Shown: positions 54,903 through 63,867, counted from the first letter of the stretch. The stretch: 64,000 nucleotides of DNA from Candidatus Scalindua sp. (GCA_031316155.1 JALDRB010000003.1:62001-126000); one strand, 5' to 3'. Program-made: numbers and translations. Notes: generated by a model not told the origin, from the letters alone.

Positions 54903-54977
54903 TTAAGATACTTTTTTATATTTTAAAATACCTTTTTCAATGTTTTTTTCAAAATCATCTAACGTATCATGAATCAT
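54903..54977 (-). pseudogene. truncated antitoxin fragment
   Basis: After a strong GGAGGG ribosome site, the ATG at 54977 reads MIHDTLDDFEKNIEKG, ILKYKKVS and a stop, 24 residues. This is like the N-terminus of CopG/BrnA-like antitoxins, which continue with a ribbon-helix-helix that is missing here. It starts inside the end of the toxin fragment upstream, as expected for such a pair. Confidence 0.5.
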
Positions 54978-55152
54978 TTTTCCCTCCATATAATTTGTTT
55001 AATTTTCTGCTTGGGACTATTGTTTTAAGGATTATATTCGACTCTTTATCAATTATAAATGGTACTGCATAGGTATATTTATCTACTTCGATGACAAATA
55101 TATTTTGGTCTGGTTTCGATGGAATTTCCAGGATATCTAAGTATTGTTTGTT
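54967..55152 (-). pseudogene. toxin fragment, N-terminal part missing
   Basis: The minus-strand frame reads YLDILEIPSKPDQNIFVIEV, DKYTYAVPFIIDKESNIILK and TIVPSRKLNKLYGGKNDS. This matches the end of RelE-like or BrnT-like toxins with a LKTIxPSRK signature. The frame is closed by a TGA just upstream and has no start, so the N-terminal third or more is lost. The antitoxin fragment overlaps its end. Confidence 0.55.
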
Positions 55153-55200
55153 TCAGGAGAAACGTATAGATAGATTTGATACTAATCAGATAAGATATAC

Positions 55201-55425
55201 TCAAGATACCTTTTCAAGTCGATCTGCTACCCATACCTTAATGAGGGACTGACGAGGCACACCCAGGCGTTTTGCTTCTTTATCCAATAAATGAATCATC
55301 CACAAAGGGAAATCCACATTTACCCGTTTCTGCTCCTGTTCGGGTCTTCTCGCTTTTGATAGATCAAGATATTTGGAAATATCTTCACCTTCATCAAATT
55401 TCTTGTCAACTTCTTTAGCTTTCAT
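55201..55425 (-). CDS. brnA: BrnA/CopG-type antitoxin
   Basis: This 74-residue protein has an N-terminal ISKYLDLSKARRPEQEQKRV part and a ribbon-helix-helix: VNVDFPLWMIHLLDKEAKRL followed by VPRQSLIKVWVADRLE. It overlaps the toxin gene by 11 bp (55415-55425). With the partner toxin it makes an intact brnTA pair, unlike the damaged one at 53328. Confidence 0.88.
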   Translation of the reverse strand: MKAKEVDKKFDEGEDISKYLDLSKARRPEQEQKRVNVDFPLWMIHLLDKEAKRLGVPRQSLIKVWVADRLEKVS

Positions 55426-55675
55426 ATATTTCTACCTCCTCTTTTCTGGAGCGTCGCACTGAAATGATCCGGACCTTTTCGTTTCGATAAGTAATAACAG
55501 CTGACCAGTGTTTTTCTGAAATTTTTCCTATTACAAGAAATCTTGCTTCGTCGATAGTCTTTACCGGAATCTCAATAAAATCGGGATCATTCCACAAAAC
55601 TTGTGCTTCATAAAAGTCGATCTCATGTTTTTCTCTATTATTGTTGCTTTTGCCAGAATCAAATTCAAACTCCAT
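55415..55675 (-). CDS. brnT: BrnT-family toxin
   Basis: This 86-residue protein has FEFDSGKSNNNREKHEIDFY, AQVLWNDPDFIEIPVKTIDE, ARFLVIGKISEKHWSAVITY and VRIISVRRSRKEEV, all in the BrnT order. BrnT is a RelE-fold RNase inhibiting translation. The antitoxin gene follows directly on the same strand. The frame is undamaged. Confidence 0.92.
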   Translation of the reverse strand: MEFEFDSGKSNNNREKHEIDFYEAQVLWNDPDFIEIPVKTIDEARFLVIGKISEKHWSAVITYRNEKVRIISVRRSRKEEVEIYES

Positions 55676-55726
55676 AGTATAATTATTATACCTTGGATAT
55701 ACCTTAATTCAATTATTATTTTGATG

Positions 55727-55939
55727 CTAATGCAGAGAAGAGGTATAATTGCCAATACCGCTACAGGTGGTGAAAACAAGTTTTGTTGCTGTTTTTGATT
55801 TCAAATTTCCTTTAACAATATTACCGTTAAAATCAAAGACTGCTTTTTCCCCTTGGTACTCTGAATGCAAATGAGGTGGATTATGTTCATCGTAAAACAT
55901 TCTAATTATGATGCCAAAAAATTGAGATATTATCGGCAT
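55727..55939 (-). pseudogene. DUF4160 protein with a probably frameshifted end
   Basis: From an ATG at 55939 the protein reads MPIISQFFGIIIRMFYDEHN, PPHLHSEYQGEKAVFDFNGN and IVKGNLKSKTATKLV, matching DUF4160. After that, the expected helix (EWAxIHxxELxxNW-like) appears in a different frame, which reads AIIPLLCISIKIIIEL. The present frame ends early in TCSGIGNYTSSLH. DUF4160 is often found next to DUF2442 in toxin-antitoxin-like pairs. That partner is absent here. Confidence 0.6.
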
Positions 55940-56076
55940 TTTTAAATCCTGTAATTGGGCTACGTCATAATAAGTTGTTACGGTAGTTGCCATAGATTAA
56001 TATGATAGACAAGAGGTGATTTCTTGCGTGACAAACGGGGGCATAATAAGGCTTAGCAATTTTATAATCATTACGT

Positions 56077-56955
56077 TTAATTGATTTTGTTTTTTTCATA
56101 GTCCAAATTAAAGCTTCCGAATCTTCTCTCGGCTTTATAAATATTCACCTTGACCGGTATTTTTTCTACTAATTTTTTTATTCTTTCTTCATCTTCTCTT
56201 GTCGTTTTTAATCCCAAAACAATTCCTTCTAATGCATCCGGCTCAAATTCCCATATATCGTTAATATTTTCAGAAGGGTTTGACAGATTTATTATCAGTC
56301 GCCATTCATTCTCGTATATCCAATCTTCGTGCTTTATTCCTACCATGTTATGACCAATTTGTTCCAACTCCTCGTCTGAATATTCTTCTGGAGATTTGTA
56401 TTCAATTGAACCAGGTACTTGTAAATAATCGACTTTGATGAACGAACCTATGGGCTCATTTGGAATTAGTTTTTTTCTATCGAATATGTAACATAACCCC
56501 TTGTGTGAATCACCATAATGAGAAAACATGATGTTATTTAAAGTCCTGTCCGCTGTCTGGGCACTAAAGCTCCGTATTCTGAGTTTTTTACTCATATCAT
56601 TTCGGATTCCTTTTGTTGCATATTCAGATTGTTTTTGCTTTAAAATTTCCGTGGTACAACGAGACAGTTCATCCTTGTAGGTATAAATATTATTCCGGTC
56701 TTCTTCGGATAAGTCAGCTTTTTCTTTCCCTTTTTTAAAATAATTATTTTTATTACTAAATTGTCCCACTAAGTATGTGATTATCTCTGCTCTTTGCCAG
56801 TTACTATTATCAACTTCAAAAAAACAATCAAAAGGATCATTAAATCCTCTAATAGGATCTGTGATCACAAAAGTATTTTTCAAAATAACATCAATACAAT
56901 ATTTATTTATTTTCGAATAATACAATAATTTTTTTGGGAAATCGTTTTCAATCAT
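56077..56955 (-). CDS. DUF2971 family protein
   Basis: This 292-residue protein has the family's N-terminal LLYYSKINKYCIDVILKNT, with ITDPIRGFNDPFDCFF, then RSFSAQTADRTLNNIMFSHY (the loss-of-start-of-motif SxxxxxxLMWxxY type) and WIYENEWRLIIN. DUF2971 proteins occur in defence and accessory islands and have no established function. It lies at the edge of the toxin-antitoxin region, consistent with an accessory gene. Confidence 0.8.
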   Translation of the reverse strand: MIENDFPKKLLYYSKINKYCIDVILKNTFVITDPIRGFNDPFDCFFEVDNSNWQRAEIITYLVGQFSNKNNYFKKGKEKADLSEEDRNNIYTYKDELSRCTTEILKQKQSEYATKGIRNDMSKKLRIRSFSAQTADRTLNNIMFSHYGDSHKGLCYIFDRKKLIPNEPIGSFIKVDYLQVPGSIEYKSPEEYSDEELEQIGHNMVGIKHEDWIYENEWRLIINLSNPSENINDIWEFEPDALEGIVLGLKTTREDEERIKKLVEKIPVKVNIYKAERRFGSFNLDYEKNKIN

Positions 56956-57076
56956 ATTAAGTTGCTAATGAGGAGTTAGAGAGAATTCAATATAACACGC
57001 CCTTATTGGATGGTAATAAAAGAGTTACAATGATAAAAATTATATACCATAAATCTAACAAAATTCAACATGACAA

Positions 57077-57230
57077 ACAATGACAACCTGGCCGAGGAAG
57101 AACCAAACAGGTCTTAATAAAATACCTGTCTGCGCTTGCCTGTGCGATGCACGCAGACAGGTGCGATGCCCAGGCAGGCAAATCTCAAATTACAAACAAA
57201 TTACAAATTCCAATGCATGAAATGACAAAC
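57077..57230 (-). repeat. dispersed repeat R2, copy near 57.1 kb
   Basis: Reading the minus strand gives the R2 order of blocks: TTGTAATTTGTTTG, GAGATTTGCCTGCCTG, then a palindromic ACAGGTGCGATG/CACGCAGACAGG insert, and TTTGGTTCTTCCTCGGCCAGG. It matches the copy at 14035 in opposite orientation. Next to it, 57270-57340 has a CCCGTACCG-CGGTACGTTCGGG hairpin. Otherwise the gap 56956-57868 holds only repeats. Confidence 0.6.
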
Positions 57231-57474
57231 TACCTTGATTTTTGAAAAACAGTTTGGAATTGGTGTTTGTTTACCCGCCAGCCCGCCCGTACCGAACGGT
57301 ACGTTCGGGCTGGAATGCTCGTCGGGCTGGTTGTGGTTTATTTGTTATTTGGAATTTAGTATTTGGTGCTTATCATATATACTTGAAAAACGTTCTTAAT
57401 AAATATTTTGCCAAAGCTAGGTGTCACTGAATGTTTGAAACGGGGAATGATCAAGAAATTATTACTAAATTGAT

Positions 57475-57514
57475 AAAGGGATAATATTAAGCGGTTGGCC
57501 TGCGAGCGGGTCTC
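57475..57514 (+). repeat. short duplicated fragment of guaA
   Basis: AAAGGGATAATATT, AAGCGGT, and GGCCTGCGAG with TCTC closely repeat guaA bases 58019-58056, which encode [13 protein letters not shown], with two substitutions and a small insertion. About 35 of 40 bases agree. It lies 540 bp before the original and does not continue as coding sequence. Confidence 0.55.
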
Positions 57515-57630
57515 ACCGAGGCAGGCCGGATTCCGAAATTTTACGGTGATCCCTGAACCTTTGAACCGTGAACGGTCATAATAGCTATTTTCATTTTAAA
57601 TGCAAACAAATCAGTGGATTATGTTTTTCT

Positions 57631-57820
57631 TGTGCGTTAGCACATATCAAAATGGCGTGAAGCAAGCTACCTGCCCTGTAGAATAGATTATTTCAGGTAA
57701 CTATTTGTGCTAAGCAAAAAGAGAAAATTGCTTAACCTCAAAGACTCTCTTAAGTATAATTCAACAGGGCATGGATGTCGTTATAGCCATTTTGAAAGGT
57801 TGACGCAGGATGCACCAACC
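57631..57820 (+). repeat. dispersed repeat R4, copy b (interrupted by R5)
   Basis: The ends match copy a at 8032: TGTGCGTTAGCACATA, CAAAATGGCGTGAAGCAA, then after the R5 insert, TAGCCATTTTGAAAGG and GCAGGATGCACCAAC. Copy a has only a short centre, so the extra 100 bp is an insertion. The element overlaps an apparent upstream extension of the guaA frame, which is why that extension is not taken as the start. Confidence 0.72.
57672..57771 (+). mobile_element. R5, 100-bp MITE-like element inserted in R4
   Basis: Its ends TGCCCTGT and ACAGGGCA are perfect 8-bp inverted repeats 100 bp apart. The interior is about 90% like the solo copy at 53156-53255. It carries no gene. The nesting shows it moved after R4 was in place. 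Confidence 0.72.
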
Positions 57821-57868
57821 GGAAAAACAAGCTTGATTATTTTTGAAATATATAGTAAACGTAAGCAT

Positions 57869-59419
57869 ATGCAGAATGAAACACACGAAAACATACTGGT
57901 AATAGATTTTGGTTCACAGTATTCTCATCTCATTGCAAGGAGGATACGGGAGCATAATGTCTATAGTAAAATAGTATCCTATAAAATTAAACCGGAGGAG
58001 ATCAAACATCTTAATCCTAAAGGGATAATATTGAGCGGTGGGCCTGCGAGTGTCTCGATAACTGATTCACCCCGTTGTGACGAAAAAATTCTTTTCATGG
58101 ATATCCCAATCCTGGGAATATGTTACGGGTTGCAATTGGGTTGCCAGATTTTAGGAGCTAAAATAACACCGTCAAAGAACAGAGAGTATGGAAGAACCCT
58201 CTGCACAATCAACAATCACTCCCTTCTCCTCGATTCGTTAGACGATACCATTAGTGTCTGGATGAGCCACGGAGATCAGGTGACTGAACTTCCTGAAGAG
58301 TTTGAATCGCTTGCATCTACAGAAAATTGCCCCTATGCGGTAGTGATGCATAAGAATAAGACCTTCTACGGAGTTCAATTCCATCCGGAAGTAACCCATA
58401 CACCATCCGGTAAGCAGATACTTCATAATTTTCTGTTTAATGTCTGTAACTGTACCGGTGATTGGGAAATGAGCTCATATATAAAGAGTGCTGTAAAGGA
58501 TATAAGAGAGCAGGTAAAAGATGAAAGAGTCCTGTGCGGGTTGTCCGGAGGCGTAGATTCTGCCGTAACAGCTGCCCTTCTCTATAAGGCGATAGGGAGT
58601 AAACTCTCCTGTGTATTTGTTGATAATGGTTTATTGAGATCAAACGAATCGGAGGGTGTCGTAAAGGCTTTCAAAGAGAATTTCAAAACAGACCTGCACT
58701 TTGTAGATGCCGGTGTTAGATTCTTGAGCCGATTATCGGGTATTGTTGATCCGGAACAGAAACGAAAAATTATCGGCCATGAGTTTATTGATGTTTTCAA
58801 GGAGGAATCAAAGAAATTATCTCATATTAAGTTTTTAGCTCAGGGAACTCTCTACCCGGATATTATCGAAAGCGTTTCTGCTCATGGAGGGCCCACGGTT
58901 ACCATAAAAAGCCATCACAATGTGGGAGCATTGCCGGCTGAGCTGGGTTTTGAATTAGTCGAACCCCTGAAAGAACTCTTTAAGGATGAGGTCAGGGAAA
59001 TTGGTTTAAAACTCGGTTTACCTGAGGAGATTATCTGGAGACATCCTTTCCCCGGCCCGGGTCTTGCCATAAGGATAATAGGTGAGATTACCGGTAACCG
59101 GATAAAGATACTGAGGCAGGCTGATGATATCATGATAGATGAAATAAAAAGTGAGGGTCTTTATCGGGAAATTGCGCAGGCATTTGCGGTACTTTTACCG
59201 GTCAGTAGTGTTGGTGTTATGGGTGATGAGCGAACATATGAGAATGTGATTGCGTTGAGGGCGGTGAGTACGCAGGATTATATGACCGCTGATTGGGTAA
59301 GATTGCCTTACGAGTTGCTTGCCAGGATCTCAAGCCGCATTATTAACGAAGTCAGAGGGATTAACCGCGTTGTTTATGATGTCAGCTCAAAACCACCAAG
59401 TACGATTGAATGGGAATAA
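57869..59419 (+). CDS. guaA: GMP synthase (glutamine-hydrolysing)
   Basis: This enzyme turns XMP into GMP with glutamine and ATP. The 516-residue start at the ATG at 57869 gives [20 protein letters not shown]. The class I glutaminase has [10 protein letters not shown], the nucleophile in [11 protein letters not shown], and [13 protein letters not shown]. The PP-loop ATPase has [16 protein letters not shown]. The C-terminal dimer domain has [16 protein letters not shown] and [17 protein letters not shown] at the end, finishing TIEWE as is typical. The longer frame upstream comes from repeats. Confidence 0.97.
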   Translation: MQNETHENILVIDFGSQYSHLIARRIREHNVYSKIVSYKIKPEEIKHLNPKGIILSGGPASVSITDSPRCDEKILFMDIPILGICYGLQLGCQILGAKITPSKNREYGRTLCTINNHSLLLDSLDDTISVWMSHGDQVTELPEEFESLASTENCPYAVVMHKNKTFYGVQFHPEVTHTPSGKQILHNFLFNVCNCTGDWEMSSYIKSAVKDIREQVKDERVLCGLSGGVDSAVTAALLYKAIGSKLSCVFVDNGLLRSNESEGVVKAFKENFKTDLHFVDAGVRFLSRLSGIVDPEQKRKIIGHEFIDVFKEESKKLSHIKFLAQGTLYPDIIESVSAHGGPTVTIKSHHNVGALPAELGFELVEPLKELFKDEVREIGLKLGLPEEIIWRHPFPGPGLAIRIIGEITGNRIKILRQADDIMIDEIKSEGLYREIAQAFAVLLPVSSVGVMGDERTYENVIALRAVSTQDYMTADWVRLPYELLARISSRIINEVRGINRVVYDVSSKPPSTIEWE

Positions 59420-59922
59420 ACATATCCGAAAAGAGCTTCTTTTCTTCTCCTCTTTAATTTAATGTATAGTCTTTCATTTTCATATGGATAGTAAAGTCTT
59501 ATTCTGAATTTTTCAATACCATAAATCGAAGTACTGATTATGGTAATAAGAATGCACTGCTATTAGTACGATGAATAATCAGGAAATAGGATAACAAAAA
59601 GATCTTACTCTGTCGACTGTAATGGTTGCGGTGCTATCTATAAACCGAATGAGTCGGAAAAGGATTTCTGATTTACGAATTACGATTTTTAATGCTTTAA
59701 TGCACAGTAAAAACAGAAACACTCATTCGGTTCTTTAATCAAAGTCTTCAATGGTTTCTTAATGAATGAGTTCTCAATCCACAATAAGTTCCAAAAAAAT
59801 CGTAATTCGTAAATCTCAAATCGTAATTTTTGCTAACAGATTAAGGCGAATCTCTTAATCACACATCGTCCATAATTAGGTCAGAATATTTACATTAAAC
59901 TACTAAATGTTGGAGGGTTCTT
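59420..59922. other. 503-bp intergenic region with crossing inverted repeats
   Basis: Two inverted pairs cross: TAAACCGAATGAGT (59641-59654) with ACTCATTCGGTT (59721-59732), and a 21-bp arm at 59670-59690 with its exact complement at 59795-59815. A short frame near 59600-59669 reads YSVDCNGCGAIYKPNE with a CxxC but has no start. No gene is supported. Confidence 0.5.
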
Positions 59923-60470
59923 ATGTTTATGTCTCTTATTCGGAAAAGAAGAAGTGTGAGAAGGTACCTGGCGAAATCGGTTGAAGATGAAAAGATTGAA
60001 ATACTCATTGAATCAGCACTTCGTGCTCCTTCATCCAGGGGCGTAATCCATGGGAGTTTATAGTTGTTACTGAACGTGGTTTATTGAAAAAACTGTCAAT
60101 GGCGAGGGTTCACGGGGCCGAGTTCCTGAAAGATTCTCCTCTGGGCATAGTCGTCTGCGCAGACCCTGAAAAATCTGATGTTTGGGTGGAAGACAGTTCT
60201 ATTGCTTCCATATTTATTCAATTAGCTTCAGAATCTATCGGGTTGAGAAGTTGCTGGATACAAATCAGGGAGAGGATGCATAATGAGACAGTAAAATCTG
60301 AAGAGTATGTATCAGAGGTCTTGGGTATACCTTCAGGTTTAAGGGTAATTTCAATTTTGTCCGTGGGATATCCTGATGAAACAAAACCTCCTCACAGGAA
60401 GGAAGAGCTGCAACATGAAAAAGTGCATCTGAATCGGTACGGAAAGTACTACGCAACTATCCCAACCTGA
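59923..60470 (+). pseudogene. nitroreductase-family protein with one frameshift
   Basis: The ATG at 59923 after TGGAGGG reads MFMSLIRKRRSVRRYL, KSVEDEKIEILIESALRAP and SSRG. The frame then shifts near 60045 and continues as NPWEFIVVTERGLLKKLS, PLGIVVCADPEKSD, SIASIFIQLASESIGLRSCW and an end with VLGIPSGLRVISILSVGYPDE. This is the complete FMN-nitroreductase pattern in two frames. One missing base explains it. A sequencing error cannot be excluded. Confidence 0.82.
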
Positions 60471-60600
60471 ACGAAGCAGAACCAAAAAGGGGTAAAATTC
60501 TGATGTTTTCCGGCTTGGTCATGTTAAATGAAAACCTATCTACCTGTGCCGAACACCTGTCTGAGTACGACAGGCACAGAGGCAGACGAAAAACATCTGT
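60464..60600 (-). repeat. dispersed repeat R2, copy near 60.5 kb
   Basis: The minus strand shows ACACCTGT-like dyads, CACAGGTAGATAGGTTTTC, AACATGACCAAGCC and TTTTGGTTCTGCTTCGTTCA, the same order as 20395-20515. The rest of the gap to 60888 has a cysteine-rich open frame without a start, which is not taken as a gene. Confidence 0.6.
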
Positions 60601-60888
60601 TTTTCAGACTTTCCTCATTGTATAAAAGGATAGCTGAATTGTAAAGTTTTCTGATTTTGGATCAACCGGGTTGTTACTTTAACAACCTTTTCTTTATCTG
60701 TATGGTTGCGGGAAAGGCTGTGAATCATGTGTTATCGGAGAAGTAAATTCTTTTCCCCTGCTGTGTGATCTGTGTCGCAATGTTTGTGCACAGTTAAGAG
60801 CATCTCTGAGGGTAAGTCTTAATCCTTCAAGAGTAAGGAGCAAATACCCGGGATCTCGGTTGCCTATAGATGTTTTGTTTCTGAGAAG

Positions 60889-63285
60889 TCAGCTTTCCTG
60901 CATGGCCAAAACCGATCTTGGTTTTACTAACCCTTCTTCCGGAGTCTGAGCCGGTCGTAAACTGATCCAGCGACTTACCATAAACCAGACCAGGGGGATA
61001 ACTCCACCGGCAACGAAGCCGAGTACACCCAGACTACGTAACCAGGTGAACGTCTGAAATGTTGAGGTCTCAAGAAAAGCCTGAGAACGCGCGTAAGCAT
61101 AGCCTTTGGTCATGGTTTCCATAAACTGATGAATGCCTACCGGAAAGAGGTCCATGGCCACCATCAGCATCAAACCGACGTTCATTGACCAGAATGACGT
61201 GTTAAGCAGTTTCGCATTCCAGCGATCAGGGCCGATGTTCCAACGCCCACAGAACAGCATGGCAGCGATTGCCAGGTTTCCGTATACACCGAATAATGCA
61301 GCGTGAGCGTGATTTACCGTCAGATATGTTCCGTGTTGATAATAATTTACGATAGGCAAATTGATTGATAATCCGAACACTCCTGCACCAAAAAAGTTCC
61401 AGAAATTGACTCCGATAAGGAAGAGAAAAGGTGTTGCAAGCCCAAAAGTTGCCCTGTTTCCGTTCTGTTCCTGCAACTGGCAGAAGGTACTATCAGGTAT
61501 TTTGCGAAAACGCCAGGCGGAAACAGTCAGGAGCACAAGAGGCGCTACCTGCAGACTCGAAAGCACACCACCCAGTGCAATTGTTTCAATCGATTTGGCA
61601 TTCCAGTAGAAATTGTGAGCAATGCCGATCAATCCTGAACCTAAGAACAGGATTGCCGCCAGGTATACTGCCCGGGCAGCCATCCGGTGAGTGACGAATC
61701 CCATGAGGTACATGAAGTAGGCAACAATAATTGTGGTGAAAACTTCAAAAAAAGCCTCGACCCACATGTGAACCGTACACCAGCGCCAGAAGTCGGCGAT
61801 AACGAAATTAGTATCGGGCCGTGCGACGAAAGAGGCGGTAAACATGAAGATCATGCCTGCAATAGAATAGATTATCCAGTTTGGCAGGGACCAGGTCTGC
61901 TTAAGCTTCAAAGCCGGCCACAAGCCGCGTAAGGTGATAATCAGCCATACGACAAATGCAGCGAAAAGAATTATGTGATAGAATCGGCCAATTGTGAGAA
62001 ACTCCCAACCTTGCAGGCCAAACCATCGCCATCCGGCATCTTCACCTAATAATCCTTTTATTCCCAAGGGAATTCCCAAAGAACCTCCAACTGCCACCAA
62101 GACCAGCATCCAGAACAGAGCATTCACCCATTTGAGTTGTCCTGACGGTTCCGGCCGGCAAATTAAGGGTAAGACCCAGATAGTAGCAGCAAACCAGCAT
62201 ACAGCGATCCAGAGAACTGAGATCTGGGAATGCCAGGCTCGCGTTATCGTTACCGGAAGAAGTTTGTTGATCTCGATTCCCATGTATTCGAAGATCCCCA
62301 TAAAGTCGATGACCGTCAATATCCCTGCCATTACCTGAAACAGGAACAGAATGGCTGCAACAGCAAAGAATTTATACGTAGCCAGTTGGGTTGGAGTTGG
62401 ACGATATTTTTCAACTACGTCAGTCGTTGCCAGGGGTGACAGATGTTGCTTGTGCTGTTTGAATTCGTCGTCCTGGTCCATTTTGCCATAATAATAAAAC
62501 ATGATTCCGATCGACAGTACTACAGCCAGCATGCCGATGACACTCCACAGAATCAGCCCGCCATGCGGGAAATTGCCCGCCAAAGGATCATAAGGCCAGT
62601 TGTGGGTATAACTGTATGTGTAACCCGGTCTCTGTGCTCCACATATCCAACCTCCCCATGAGAAGAATGCCGCCAGCTGCCTGGTCTTCTCCGGATCGGT
62701 AATGTAGTTTGCAGGTTTAAACTGTTCTCCACCGACAAGTTTGCCTCCTGTACCAAATTTCTGAGAGTTGTATACCTTAAACTGATTAAAGGCATGAACC
62801 TGAGCAGACGTAAGCGTGACAGCGCCGGGACTGTATTTGCTTTCTTCCGAAACTCCGATCTTCACGTAAAAGTCAGCATCGTAGCGATTATTTTTGAGCT
62901 CTTTCTGGACCAGCGACTGAACAACCGTTTTTCGCACATCTTCTTCGGGTATCCTTTCCTTCCACTCTTTTTCATAATATTCATTCATCCAGCGGGCGGT
63001 AAGATTGAGTGCTTCGCCGGTGAAATCAGGGCCCCGCATACCTCCATCACCGAGAAAACTACCGTAGTCCATTAATCCATAGCGGAAGAAGACATCCTGA
63101 CCCTTCATGATGTCTTCGGCTGAAAAGACCAGTCCGCCTTTTTCATCTATAAAATCACATATCGGGGGCGCATATTTGTATGTCTTGTATCCGATGTAAC
63201 CCACAATGCTTACGCTGATAGAGAAGATGATTACAAAAATCTTCCACCAGTGTTTCCGTTGATCGATCAACCTCAATACACTCAT
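60889..63285 (-). CDS. nod: NO dismutase-like qNOR-family protein
   Basis: This 798-residue heme-copper-family membrane protein starts after AAAGGAGAACTGG. It has one N-terminal span, a large loop, then about 13 spans. It keeps heme ligands (WHSQ, His352; NHAHAALFGVYG, His659/661), and FeB ligands His506 and Glu510 in VHMWVE. Where qNOR has a His-His pair, this protein has His557-Asn558 (GIAHNFYW). The quinol-site H, E, F of qNOR (328, 332, 336 in Geobacillus numbering) are Ile326, Gly330 and Tyr334. The offset of two is constant across all these sites. These changes are the published signature of NO dismutase, thought to convert 2 NO to N2 and O2. No accessory gene or regulator is adjacent. 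A plain NO reductase role is less likely but untested. Confidence 0.88.
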   Translation of the reverse strand: MSVLRLIDQRKHWWKIFVIIFSISVSIVGYIGYKTYKYAPPICDFIDEKGGLVFSAEDIMKGQDVFFRYGLMDYGSFLGDGGMRGPDFTGEALNLTARWMNEYYEKEWKERIPEEDVRKTVVQSLVQKELKNNRYDADFYVKIGVSEESKYSPGAVTLTSAQVHAFNQFKVYNSQKFGTGGKLVGGEQFKPANYITDPEKTRQLAAFFSWGGWICGAQRPGYTYSYTHNWPYDPLAGNFPHGGLILWSVIGMLAVVLSIGIMFYYYGKMDQDDEFKQHKQHLSPLATTDVVEKYRPTPTQLATYKFFAVAAILFLFQVMAGILTVIDFMGIFEYMGIEINKLLPVTITRAWHSQISVLWIAVCWFAATIWVLPLICRPEPSGQLKWVNALFWMLVLVAVGGSLGIPLGIKGLLGEDAGWRWFGLQGWEFLTIGRFYHIILFAAFVVWLIITLRGLWPALKLKQTWSLPNWIIYSIAGMIFMFTASFVARPDTNFVIADFWRWCTVHMWVEAFFEVFTTIIVAYFMYLMGFVTHRMAARAVYLAAILFLGSGLIGIAHNFYWNAKSIETIALGGVLSSLQVAPLVLLTVSAWRFRKIPDSTFCQLQEQNGNRATFGLATPFLFLIGVNFWNFFGAGVFGLSINLPIVNYYQHGTYLTVNHAHAALFGVYGNLAIAAMLFCGRWNIGPDRWNAKLLNTSFWSMNVGLMLMVAMDLFPVGIHQFMETMTKGYAYARSQAFLETSTFQTFTWLRSLGVLGFVAGGVIPLVWFMVSRWISLRPAQTPEEGLVKPRSVLAMQES

Positions 63286-63867
63286 TTATTACCAGTTCTC
63301 CTTTTATAGTTAATTTGCCTGGCTAAGCGTCAGGACCAACAGGTACGAAGGTATATGTGTAGGGTTACCGTTATTGGTGTGATGATAAAAATAGGCTAAC
63401 GGGAAGTTGCATATTACGCAGATCTTGCCAATTACTTCGCATATTCCATCATCGTCCCAGGCAACTCGCCAGATGACGATGCGAATAACACTGCCGCTAA
63501 AAAAGAATTCGCGACGTCTGTATTAAAACAGGAGGTTTCGCTGTTACTGTTCTGACGTGACCTCCAGTCTTTATTCGCCCCACGATAAATAAACTATCGT
63601 TTTTTTTTCAGCATAATAATAAAACAAAACACAACACTATTTCAACTGTTTTTTCAAAATCAGCAAAATACAGATCTTTCGAATATCCTGTTTGCTGCTA
63701 CGTGTTAAGAGTAGTTCAGGGTCTCACCTTTTCATAAAATCATTCCTCGATACTGGGCAGAAGGGAATGATAAACAGGGGAAATAAGTGAGCGAACCGCT
63801 GACCTTATAACCTGTTTATGATTTACTTGTGTTAATATAACAGCTCGTTTGTCATGATTCAGAAAGT
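63286..63867. other. 582-bp intergenic region upstream of nod
   Basis: The promoter of nod must lie here on the minus strand. The only clear structure is ACGATA/TATCGT (63582-63600) followed by eight T, a short plus-strand terminator-like hairpin. No obvious FNR/DNR-type TTGAT-N4-ATCAA site or gene was found. Confidence 0.5.

Noticed and set aside
57707..57868. N-terminal extension of guaA by 54 residues
   Set aside because: The extension is encoded by repeats R4 and R5, and the conserved GuaA start fits the ATG at 57869.
60683..60949. Plus-strand open frame with a CxxxCxxC...CxxCxxxC cysteine pattern (GCGKGCESC and CDLCRNVC)
   Set aside because: No start codon before the cysteines, no ribosome site, and the end overlaps the nod gene on the other strand. 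It may be a remnant, but it is not supported as a gene.
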